A stretch of 64,000 nt of DNA from positions 2,480,001 through 2,544,000 of the forward strand of contig NC_026661.2 in NCBI RefSeq assembly GCF_000004075.3. Direction: 5' to 3'. The translations under genes and the position numbers were made by a program. Source of the DNA: Cucumis sativus. Its lineage: Eukaryota > Streptophyta > Magnoliopsida > Cucurbitales > Cucurbitaceae. Below are positions 11,359-22,500 of this stretch, one piece after another. The notes beneath the pieces were generated by a model. That model ran no database searches. It was not told where the DNA came from and saw only the letters and a program-made list of their open reading frames with translations. The stretch's first letter is position 1. Every line of letters starts with the position of its first letter.

Positions 11359-14300
11359 TCATTCCTTAAGAAGTATCTCTAAGGCTTCAAAGAAGAGTGG
11401 TGCCATGTCAATGTTTGGCGTTTTGACGGCACATTTCAATCCAGGGCTTCCAATAACTGTGGTGAGCTCAATCAAGAATGGGATTCCTCTCGGGATTTTC
11501 GTAGAGAAGTAGAAAACGTCCTGGTTAGCATGCTTCCTTTTGGCAATGAAGAACATATTCGTTGCAGCAAGTCGTTCAACAATGGCCTCAACATTGTTTA
11601 TAAGAATGGTGGGGAGATCTCTGATAACTTCATTCGAGTCCGGAAGGGACCTCCAAGTCTGAAATGAAAAGGATAGTTAATGTCGTGATTCATACTAAAT
11701 AGTTTTGGACTCCCTTGAGGAGGAAGAAAAACAAATCAACCTTAATAAAGGGCATCTAGAGCGAGGAGTAGAGTCATGAACTCCTAGAGCCCACACTATA
11801 AATAGTTCATAAGACATAACATTGATATCTTTTACTCATGGAATCCATGAATTCCGTGGATCAAACAATGGAGTGCAACTCTACTCCCTCATCTTTGTGA
11901 GTCAAAGGAAATCGCTGGAAACATCACATCCAATAATGTTCCCAACAAATGAGATGAGAAGAAAACTAGGGCTATCATTTTCACCTCAAGAAAGCTTGCA
12001 CGCTCCATCCTCCCATCCTCAGTGAAGAAAATATGCATCAAAATTTTGTCACTGAAGTACAACACTGGCTGCTGGTTGTTCTTCACAGCTACCTGCAAGA
12101 GTGAGCTTGGAGGACCTTGTGACATATTTTGGAACACAACCATAGGCAGGAGAGTATTTGCAATCGATCCAGGTTGCAACTGCGGAACCTATTTATGGTA
12201 AAAGACAAGAAGTTAATTTCATCCATAGATAATGTAATCCAGACTCAATTTGTAAAAATCTACCTGTAAGGGTCCTGCAGCTGCCAGGCCAAAGGTATTC
12301 TTGTTAAACTGAATCATAAAACCATCAAGTATCATCTGCGAACTGTTATCAAAAGTTAAACTGTAGAATATTTGACCGTCATGGCGTATGAGCTGTGCAC
12401 TGATTTGTAAACCTTGACCAGCTGATGCTGTTAGCAGAATAGGCAGTGGAGAGCTGCAAGGCCAGAAAACACATTAAGTGTTCCCCATGAAGATGTTGGT
12501 CAGAAAATTTTGTAGTATTCACTTGCAGTATTTCAGGAATTAATGTCTTCAGACCAAAAAGTTACTGCAGACTGCTATGCAGAAGATATGAAAATTTTTA
12601 TAAGTTGAAACTTACCCAGCAGGAGCTGCAGACTGGTCAACAGGGGCAATAGCACTGTTATCAAGTCCAATCAGATCACCAAGTAAATCTGGAATTGAAG
12701 CTGGAGGTGGAGAAGAGGATGGGGCAGGGGCAAGGGTTGGGACTGGTCTTTTTGTTACTGAATAGGGTGCATCTGAAGTAGTAGGTGATGCACCACCACC
12801 ACTAGCAGCATTGGCAGGAGGTTCCGAATGTCCTGAATTACTTCCTTCAGGATAATCGTCGTCGTCAATTCTCTGGGACACTGTCTTCACACGAGTAACG
12901 AATGCTTCAGGGGGCTTGTGATAAACAGAGGATAAAGTGGCAATATTGGCAAGAAGCTCATCCAAAAGTGTGGAATCAAGCAGATTTGAATCATCACCAA
13001 TCACAGGTTTCTCAGCAAGAACAACATCTTTTGCTGCCTGCAAAATAGGAAAACACCAGAAAACTGAGATTCATGTGCCCCGGCATCAATAGAGAGATGG
13101 GGTTGGTGGTGTTTATACATTCTTTTTCCTAATAATCATGACATTGGTAGTGTTTATATATTCTTTTTAATTGTGACATAAACTTCGTCTCCTCTAATTG
13201 CATAAGCTGATCTGCAAAACTGGTTGAATTGCCCATGTTTCTATCTCAAACATTGGAGGTTACAATGACGAAGAAGCTAAAAAGGTTGATTATCAAAATA
13301 AACCTCTGGATCAGTTGATAGGAGACGCCAATAGATATACGCACGATCCCGCAAATCAGGATTGTCTGTCTCCACAGTAGCATTGTTTAAAACAGCCTGT
13401 AAATGGATATGAAGTTAATATAAATTGGTACATCACGGGACCATAAATATAGTGTACTATGATTTCAAAGTATTATTATATTAGTTATATCAGATAAAAG
13501 TTCCCATATTCATCTTGCTCAAATGGACCATAAAGTAATGGCAACCACGGCACAGGAATATCAAAGAACCATCATATGTTGAAATTTATGCTTGCAGAGA
13601 AATGACCTGAATCATCTGCTGTGGTCCTTCAGTTGGCTTCTTAAGAAAAAGTTTGACCGTTGCTGTTAGCAATTGTAATTGGACTTGTGCAGGTTCCTCA
13701 GGAAAACTCTCCAAGAAGCTTTCAAGAAGTTCATCTGCATTGTCAATTCTCTCTGCATATTCTCCAATAATCCAGATCATTGATGCCTTGAGGAAGAGAG
13801 GTGGACATAATATATGGGCGTGAGATCAGCAGATTGATTAAAAGAAAGAAAAGAAGTGAAGAGAAAGAAAGAAAACAGAATAAAAGATATTAACAAGTTC
13901 TGCTGTTGAAAATTAACCGAACAACCATTACCTTGGCTTCTGGCTCATCCAATGTGTCTAAACTTTCACAGAGTGTAGCAATGATGGATTCATAACTGTA
14001 TACCGAAAAGGAATTCAAAGTTGGAATTATGAAACAATCAACCAATCAATCAATCAATGTCAAAGGGGGCAGGAATGAAAATAATTGCTTACGTGTTAGG
14101 ATATCTTCTGAAAATATCCTTTATGACTATAATAGCCTCTTGGACCACGTAGTTCACTTTAATTTTGATCAGCTCAAGCAACACACTTATGCACCGTTCA
14201 GCTGCTCTCTCTAGCTTGATTGCACACCTACCAATGGCACGAACAGCCTTTCTAACAAAATCTACATCTACTTCAGTAGCATACTCTTTGAACTCCAGCA

Positions 14301-16951
14301 GAACCTGAAAAAAAAATTAATCAGAAGGGCAACAGTTTATGGTATGTTCCAAACAATTAATTAATAGATGCAACAATGAATAGATAAGACTGTTGAAGAT
14401 TGTGTACCTGGTCTATGTTTCGATCAGATGCAAGCTTAATCATGATTTCTAACTTCTCCACTTTAACATAGATTGGATCATTGTACTTACAGAAGAAAAC
14501 CTTCATCAATGATGAGAAAGCAGAAAAAAGAAAACAAAAGAGTAGTAAGCTTCGAGAAAACAAGTGGTACAAATTTGCTTGATCATTTACATCCCTCTTT
14601 ATTACAAATTACAAGCCACCATCATTATTGAAAAATTTATCACCAACTCACCTTAATTTCATGAGCGAGAATGGTGGGTCGCTTCAGTACTATAAGGTTA
14701 ATATTTCGCAGTGCAACATATTGTATCTCAGGTTCTGATGAGAGCAACGTAACAAGAGGAGGAGCCATCTTTTTGCAAAGGTTTCGAACTATATCAGTGC
14801 TAGTGATAAGTTCCATTTGTAGGAGAATCATCTATTAGTAATGGAAAGATAGAAAAAGAAAGATAAAAGATATTATTTAGTTGAAATACACTTGGACATT
14901 CTCAAAATCATCCAACATATACTAGGTTGAGAAACTCAATTACTTGATAGAATATTTACCTTCACAGCTGATAAAACAACTGCACAATTAGCATGCTGTA
15001 GCCGGGGAGTAACTCTCTCCACGATATTTTCTGCTTCACGAGCATCCTCTGTTTTGTATCTAGATAGTGCATCTAGTATAAAAACTTGTCCCCACCTGAA
15101 GGAAATTAGAGTACAGTAATTTTTGTCAATAAAAAAAAATGTACAATTGATGTCAAGAATGCAGCAGAAAAGTAAAAAACTAATATGGAGACAAAACTCC
15201 AACCAACTAATACGAAGCCTTTAGATGTCCTCCCTGCACAAATGCAGGAGCCAGAATGAAAACAACATTACTTCCCCACTCTATGACAAAGCGTGGTGAT
15301 AAAATCCTGTTTTTTGTGCACATATGTAACTCGACTACCTTAATCCTGTAGGAACTTTCATCCTTTTTGATTTATCAAATATCAACAATTTGGTAAAAAT
15401 ATCACATGGCGACTTGACATTTTAAAACCACAATAATGTTTGCTTTTAGACAAGTGAAATTTTTAAAAAGAGACCAATTTTATTATATCCCATCGATACA
15501 CAATTAGCTGTAACAGGGAGAAAAAGAAAATGAAAATTAATCTCGGATATTATCTTATCTCCTTCAAATAAAGTATAATATTCACAAAGTTTTCATTTTC
15601 GGTAAAGAAAATGCAGCACTTACTCTGTACATTCATTTAAAGCCGTCAGAAGTTTTGACAGTGTGTGACTTGTGATCTCAAAGATGGGTTTGCTACTATC
15701 CTCCTGAATCTCAGCAAGAGCTGCCACAGCATTTGCAACAACCATCGGGTTATTATCTGATATTAAATCTTTGAGAGAATCCAAAAAGCCCCTGTCCTCA
15801 ACTAACTCAGCATTTATATCAAAAAGTTTGGCGACACATATGGCAGCTGTCTTGCGGACATAAGGGTCATCGTCCTGTCAAAACATTGTAAAACCAAAAG
15901 ATTAGATTTATATCTATTCTTCAGAAAACAATAATATAACTTCTCTCTCCTCCTAAGCTTAGTTATTCCTTTCCAGACAATGACTTTGAATCAACAATTC
16001 GATGCAAATGCTAAATATTTACAACCAAACATGCGAACATAAGAATACACCACAATACAAACCTTGAGGCATCTCTGAAGAGGATCACACAAATACTCCG
16101 TAATTTTATCCACACGAATGCATCCCATTGTCCTTACAGCTAAAGCACGGATTAAAGGATTTGGATCTTGTGAATCCTGCACAAATATGCATTAGAAAAG
16201 ATACTTCTAGAACTCCCTAGCTACACAAAGCTAAGAAATCAAGTACTTACTTTCACAAATGTGTTCACAGCAAGAATTGCTAGATCAGGCTGGCTTTTGG
16301 CATAATTAATTAGATACAAGTAAACAAGCTTTTTCAGTTCCAAATTTTCAGTCTGCATACAATTCACCACATCTGTGAACAATGATGATACATCCTTCCC
16401 AACAGTCATTGCCGCAATGACCTTTTTAACAGCATCTTTTCTCTTATCCTGCAAAATATTTTAAAAAATTCCTCCTTAAGAGACACACCATTTAAACCGA
16501 AAACAAACCCCATTTTTCAGATATGAAGACTACTTCTAAGATATGAAACTTCACAAACAAAAATATATTAACTTTGATCCGTCTTGTACGAAAGGTTCTT
16601 GTATGCAGAAACAGTAAATCAATCAAGTTGGGTAAATACAAACGGAAAACCCCATCTCAGCAAGCAAATACAACGTCTCATCCGCGTTCAATTCACATAC
16701 AAATTATAAAAAAATAAAATGGTGATACTATTACAGGAATTGGAACACTAGAATTGAATTACAAGATGATAGCAAAAGCAACAGATCTGAAGTAGGTAAG
16801 TTTGATATTGATGACGGACAAAACAAACAATTATGGAGTAAAAGAGAAAGAGAAAGAGAAATGCCTTGTACTGGGAATTAAGCTCCTCTTTGAGCTCGGG
16901 AATTTCACCCTTTTTGGTGGTAGAGAAATACTTGGAATCATGGCCGCTCAT
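11359..16951 (-). CDS. BETAB-AD/BETAC-AD: Beta-adaptin (AP-1/AP-2 beta subunit)
   Basis: Fifteen exons on the minus strand: 16865-16951, 16251-16448, 16063-16176, 15624-15874, 14960-15095, 14652-14831, 14408-14500, 14093-14304, 13932-13995, 13607-13786, 13304-13396, 12616-13037, 12264-12453, 11985-12188, 11359-11658. Phases close to 907 residues (Arabidopsis proteins are about 890). It starts [16 protein letters not shown], identical to Arabidopsis BETAB/C-AD. Residues 1-560 form the helical adaptin trunk. A Pro/Ser/Ala-rich hinge follows with LIGLD, which fits a clathrin-box motif. The C-terminal ear carries KNNQQPV and [12 protein letters not shown]. It is the large beta subunit of the clathrin adaptors at trans-Golgi and plasma membrane. 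Intron 1 has a GC donor (AAG|GC at 16864-16863). Which of the two near-identical paralogues it is cannot be told. Confidence 0.96.
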
Positions 16952-16989
16952 GTTTCTTCGTAAGATCCCCAATTTCCAGCGTCCGGCAT
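16948..16989 (-). promoter_or_regulatory. Upstream ORF overlapping the beta-adaptin start (ATGA)
   Basis: A 13-codon ORF ([13 protein letters not shown]) begins at 16989 and its TGA stop (16950-16948) overlaps the main ATG (16951-16949) as ATGA. It is out of frame with the adaptin. A TATA-like run at 17063-17084 would start the transcript near 17040, so the mRNA probably includes it. It may reduce or couple translation of the main frame. Confidence 0.5.
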
Positions 16990-17927
16990 TCAACTTTTAA
17001 GGAAGACGACTCAACACATTTACATTTCCATACTATCAAACAACAATTCATTCACATTCTTCAATATATATATATATATAAGAATTTTATTATTATCATT
17101 ACCAAGACACTTTTTTTAGTGTCAAATATTTCTATTAAAGCAATATTTATTTTCAAAAAATTTAATATGCAACTATTTAGTTTTTGAATTTATCTTATTA
17201 TTAAATAAAATTATATGGTATAGATTGATAAAGTGAGAAGGCACTAAATGTGTTCATAAACAAACAAACAAAAAAAAAAAGATAAATTGTTGCGTAATAA
17301 AAATTGATGTTTTATTTGAAAAATGGTTAGAAATTAAGTAAAAACGATTAAATTGTTATGTATTCAAATTTGAACATAACTAAAAATACGAGATTGAAGT
17401 GTTTTAATCTAACTAATTTTTTGCTTAAAGTTCTATAAGTTAAAATAGAATATTCGAAAAATTATAGAATTAGATTACTACAATTTTATTTGATTTTTAA
17501 GTCACAATTCATTAACCTTACTTTTAGTCTCAACATAAAAATAACTTAATTGCTATGTTAAAGCATGAAGTATCGTCCAAGAGATAAAGAAATATGTTAG
17601 GCCATTTGTGAATCCATTCAGAAAGTGAAAAATATAAATAATTCATAGTTTTTTTAATACTATTTTTATTTTTACAAAAGATATTGTATGAAAGAGCGGA
17701 ATCAAGAATGGAGTTTGGCATTGAATTTCCAGCAAAATGCCAATTCGGCAGTCATTCCTATCCTACATTGTTGTTCATTGCAATCTACCTGCCAAACATC
17801 ATACTTCCAAAGGATTTCAAGACTTGACATGTTTAACGAAATATATGTTTTAACTTTGAAATGAACTGATGGCATTCTAGAAACAAGAAATCAAATTTTC
17901 TTTTTTTGGTCTGAAAGGATGCAACGA
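16990..17927. other. Intergenic between beta-adaptin and cupin gene
   Basis: The adaptin promoter lies at the left. The remainder is AT-rich with no gene. The last 200 bases before 17927 are the probable 3' UTR of the cupin gene. Confidence 0.6.
17063..17084 (-). promoter_or_regulatory. TATA-like (TA)n upstream of beta-adaptin
   Basis: On the minus strand the run reads CTTATATATATATATATTG, 110-130 bases before the start codon. The position suits a TATA box with a leader of about 90 bases. It could also be only a microsatellite. Confidence 0.4.
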
Positions 17928-18347
17928 TTAGTGGTCATCACCATATGCTCTGAAACTGTACCGCTCTTGATAAGGTCCGTTGAAAAACAGGTCAGCTTCA
18001 AACCACTTTGGATACCGAACAAGGTCTCCGGCCACAAAACTCATGTACTGCTTGCTCCCTTCCGGAACCACTCTCACTTCACCTTCCTCAATGTATACCA
18101 GTTGATCTGCTTGCCAGTCCCATGGCAATTTACACTTTCCTGTCTTCCATATCGACCAACTCGAAACTCTGAGCTGGGAAAGGCGCTCCTCCGATACTTT
18201 CCGTTCAACTTTTACATTGTACAATTCCTCAAGAGGTTTCTCTATCCGCATAGCCCTTACACTGTGAGATTTCAACTTTCTATAGTTTTTGCTCCCTATA
18301 CTCACATGGAATGAGGCCATTGTAGGAGCAGCCAGCATACTCGCCAT
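17928..18347 (-). CDS. Plastid-type RmlC-like cupin (Cupin_3) protein
   Basis: A single coding exon of 139 residues. The first ATG in frame is at 18347 (MASMLAAPTMASFHVS); a longer frame upstream would need a TTG start and was not used. Residues 1-35 are rich in Ser, Ala and Lys with few acids, like a chloroplast transit peptide. Residues 60-139 are a small cupin_3 beta-barrel: SSWSIWKTGKCKLPWDW, DQLVYIEEGEVRVVPEG and FVAGDLVRYPKWFEADLFFN. Arabidopsis relatives (At4g10300 type) are annotated only as RmlC-like cupins; the fold relates to ureidoglycine aminohydrolase domains but activity is unknown. The leader appears to contain an intron, with donor AAG|GTAATGA at about 19197. The gene is head to head with the FAD oxidoreductase. 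Confidence 0.9.
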   Translation of the reverse strand: MASMLAAPTMASFHVSIGSKNYRKLKSHSVRAMRIEKPLEELYNVKVERKVSEERLSQLRVSSWSIWKTGKCKLPWDWQADQLVYIEEGEVRVVPEGSKQYMSFVAGDLVRYPKWFEADLFFNGPYQERYSFRAYGDDH

Positions 18348-19520
18348 GCTTAACAATATATAAATGCTACCTTCACAGAATGTTGAAGCCCAGACAAACT
18401 AGTACAGAAGATGGATAAAACTGTCTGCAAAGGATCGAGAAAACTTTTGAGCTGTTTAAAACTTATCTTCTTCAGTAAAATGCCGAGCATTCATTGGGAA
18501 AAAAAAATGAACGAATACAGAAGACATAAAAAGAAAACACCAAAAAGGAAAAGTCACTGATCTAAGAAAGGGCTCCAGTCAAGCAAAAATAAGATCTAAA
18601 TAATGGAAAACTCCGAGAGAGGCGTGAAATCTAGAAAGGGTTCACAGCTCCCCACAAGTTTTTCAACCACTCTTAAAGTTCTATTGCTCTTAAACCCTAA
18701 CTCTACTGATAGAATTTGCCCGTTCATTTTGTTGTTGGGCTCTCTCAATCTTTATCAATGGGTTTATGAAAACAGAGTTTCCAACTTCTAATTGCACATT
18801 TATGGTGGCATTCCCTTCCATCAAAACTTCATTTCTTGATACGTAAAAAACACAAAATTTCCAACAAACAGGTTTTGGAAAGGCATTGCAATTCTAGTAA
18901 TATACTAAGAAATTTCAGCATGGCAAATCTTGCAATCACAATCTACAAGACCCAGTAATGAAAATTTTGTCGTAGCGGCTAAAACAGACGACACAAGCTC
19001 AAGCTCAATAAAGAAGGACATGGGTATTCCCATTCAAAGAAAACCCTCCTCGTTTCCCTACAATTCTTCATTAAACTCGTAGAAAGTTTCAAAAATGCAA
19101 AAGAGGAAACAAACTAAAACTAAAACTAAAACTTAGAAAAAGACTGCAAAAAATAGTCCATTAGAATTCAAAAGATTGATAGAAATCAGATCATTACCTT
19201 TAAAATTGCCCACGGATTTGGAGAAATGAAGAGAATACGAGTTGAAAGGTGGAAGCAAATAGAAAGCCCTAAAACCCTCAAGCAAGGTTTATCCAAAAAA
19301 AATCCCCTTTTACACGTCACTGGCGGGAACTTTTGACTGGAAACCGGGACTCGCGGTTTCCTTATCTCGTTTAAAGAAACAACCAAATTTGAAGAAGGAT
19401 GGCAGGTTTAGTTAACGTGTACATTTGTGGTTCGCAAATGTTTCAAAACCAACATGGCCTCTGTTGGTTTAGAGTGAGTAAGAAATGAAGAAATTGTAGA
19501 GAAGGGTCTGTGGTATATCT
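18348..19520. promoter_or_regulatory. Cupin leader with intron, and shared promoter region
   Basis: The minus-strand cupin leader probably runs from about 19380 down, with a UTR intron between a donor at 19197 and an acceptor near 18425 (TTTGCAG). The plus-strand FAD gene starts at 19521. The two transcripts therefore diverge from about 100-200 bp, a candidate bidirectional promoter. The leader of the FAD gene carries a seven-codon upstream ORF (MASVGLE, 19454-19477). Confidence 0.5.
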
Positions 19521-22500
19521 ATGGATATTTCGGCCATGGCCTCTGTTCATCTCAGAGCTCACAATCTTTTGGCAAGGAACCCATATGGAAGATCATGTTT
19601 TCATCGACCATTGGCGGCCAAACTCCAGAAAAATTTCAAAATTCAAGCAAATATTGAAACCAAAGTCGCATCTTCCAGAACCCAGGTAAACCTTTTGCAC
19701 AATCACATTATTTCGGGCTTTAAAGGTAACCTTCTGTTGTGATAGAAGGAAGAAAAGCAATTACCCTTCATTTGCTATTAGATTGAAAATGATGATAAAA
19801 AAAGATGGTATGATCTTCATAATGGAAAGACTCTCTATCTATTTGGATTATGGTGGTATATGCAAAATGATGTATTCTTTTGCTGTACAACTGTGATATA
19901 AACCATAAATATGAAACGATATGATTTAATGGTGAAAATGTATTGAAATGGATCATTACATGTGTTGTTTTTCAAGTTGCAACTAGAAATGATATATCTC
20001 ATTGCATATGGATGTGATTTAAGATATGAAAAACACACTGGAACGATGGCATCGTTCAAGATGTGTTTAAAAAACAATAATATCATTTGCTTTTAAAATT
20101 TCATTAAACTTCTGTTTTGTTGTCTATTTTCAAATAAGCTATAACTATTTTCTAACAAGCATGTACACTTCATATTAGAGGTGGTATCAATGTCGGACAC
20201 TTAGGGGACACACATTCGTTCGTACACATGTAGGATATGCCAAATTCCATATATTTTTTTTTAATTTTCGGACACGTCCGGACACACCCAAATCCCAATT
20301 GCAGTTTGATAGGAGAGGGAGGAGACCGTTGCTCTTCATTGAAAAATTCCCAATTGTAGTTATGAGAGCTTGTCATAACATAAAAATACAAGAGGAAAAG
20401 AAAACGATAGGAGAGGGAGGAGACCATTGCTCTTCATTGAAAAAATTCATTCTTAAGTTCTCATTGGAAACTGAAAGGGTCACAGTCATCTCCTTCCCTT
20501 TTCTCATTAATTGTGGTTTTGCAGCTTCCTTTGAATGTGTTCACACCCGAACTTTTCAATGTCGAATCTTTTGCCGTAGATGAAGAACTCCAATGAGAGG
20601 AGGAAGAAACTCCAATGACGGACTTTTATTAGTTTTTAATATTTAATTTTTTTGTATGGAAAATCACTTCCCAATTTCTATTGTTAGGTTAAAGTTAACT
20701 TAGGTAATGGTTGAATGTTTGATATATACATAATATAATATATTTTGTGCTCCTACAAACTGCAATGGTTAAATATTAACTTGACAATTGACAATGACAC
20801 AATCATATTTTATGCTTTTTTTGTGAAGAACATTTAGTTTTATTTCAGGAAATGAATAACATTTAGTATTTTGTGACAAATTTACATTATATTATAAAAA
20901 AAATAATTTTAAAAAATAGCATATCTCCATCGTGTTCGTGTCCTATTATTTTAAAATTTTGGTGTATCGCCATGTCCGATCATGTTCATGTGTGTGTACT
21001 GTGTCCGTATCCGTGCCGTGTCATATCCATGTATGTGTCTGTGTCTGTTCCGTATCCATGCTTCTTAGACTATTCGATTCAACCAATGTAAAAGATGATT
21101 TAAATTATAAAATTCACAAGCATTGCATATGTTATGAACTAGTTATATAAAAAGTTGGAATGTATTGGAAGTTTTCTAGCAATGCGAGGCTGCTTTGTTC
21201 GACATCTGAATTAACTGACTGCTGCTTCCAATTTGTTAATTCAGAGAATAATGGAGGGCATATCAGTTACAGGGGAAGTTGGTGGTGCTGGTGGAGCTTA
21301 TTCATACAACGCATTGAAGAGGTTGGATCAAATTTGGTCCAGAATTTGCTCTGACCAAGAAAGTGAGAATTTTTTTATCTGGTCCTTTTTCAAGCCCGTT
21401 TAAGTTGTTGGGGAGGTAAGGCAAGTCCTGTTCTTATCTACTTTTTGCAGTACCTGAAGCTGCTCAAGAAGTCGTTCGTCGTGTATCTGGTGCATTTAGC
21501 CGTTCTGATTTGGAAGAGAAAGCCATCGACACATTTGATGTGTTGGTGTGTGGAGGTACTTTGGGTGTCTTCATAGCAACAGCATTGAGTTTGAAGGGGC
21601 TCCGTATCGGTATAGTCGAAAGAAATGTTCTGAAAGGGGTAAATATTCTTGACAATGGATTTAATCCAAGATTTTGTGAAAGAATTACAAATCAGCTGTA
21701 TAATTGAGAAGGGATCTTTCTAATGATAAGTCTTTTGTTGGCTGTCATGGGTCAGAGGGAACAAGAATGGAACATTTCAAGGAAAGAGCTGTTGGAACTC
21801 GTTGAAGTTGGAGTTATAACAGAAGATGAAATTGAACAAGCTACAGCAATGAAGTTTAATCCTGTAAGTTTTAAGATTTAAAACCTATTTTAAAAGACTT
21901 TCCAGTGCTTCACGTAATTAAAGTTAGAAAGTTTAGTTTTAGGCCTAAGTAAATTTATTGGTGTAACTAAAGTCAACTTCAGTTAACAGCGTCTGTATGT
22001 AAACACTTCTCTGGCTAAAATGTTCGAACGTTTCCATTACTTATGATGTATGAACAATGAGATGGTATTCCATCCTGCCTTTTAATGTTTCGGACACTTA
22101 TCAATCATAAATTGCAGAACAGATGTGCATTTGAAGGGAAAGGCGAAATCTGGGTTGAAAACATTCTCAATCTTGGTGTCTCGTGAGTTTCTTCTTTCTT
22201 CTTACTTATATATATTGAAACTTAATCTGTAAATCTGAATCTCTTATTCCACCATTGCAGACCAGAGAAGCTTATAGAGCTTGTGAAGAAACGTTTCATT
22301 TCCCTAGGTGGAGTCATCTTTGAGGGATGCAACGTTTCAAGCATTTGCATATATGATGATACGACTGTGAGTTGATTTATGGTAGTAATAATTTGATCCT
22401 GCTGTCATATCAAAGTAAAATGAGAGACATTGCTAGCTAGAAAATGGGTCATTGTTGTCTACACAATATTGTCAAACTACCATTTATTGCATCAATGATC

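Noticed and set aside
18348-18356. Longer cupin start
   Set aside because: The codon is TTG; the first in-frame ATG is at 18347.
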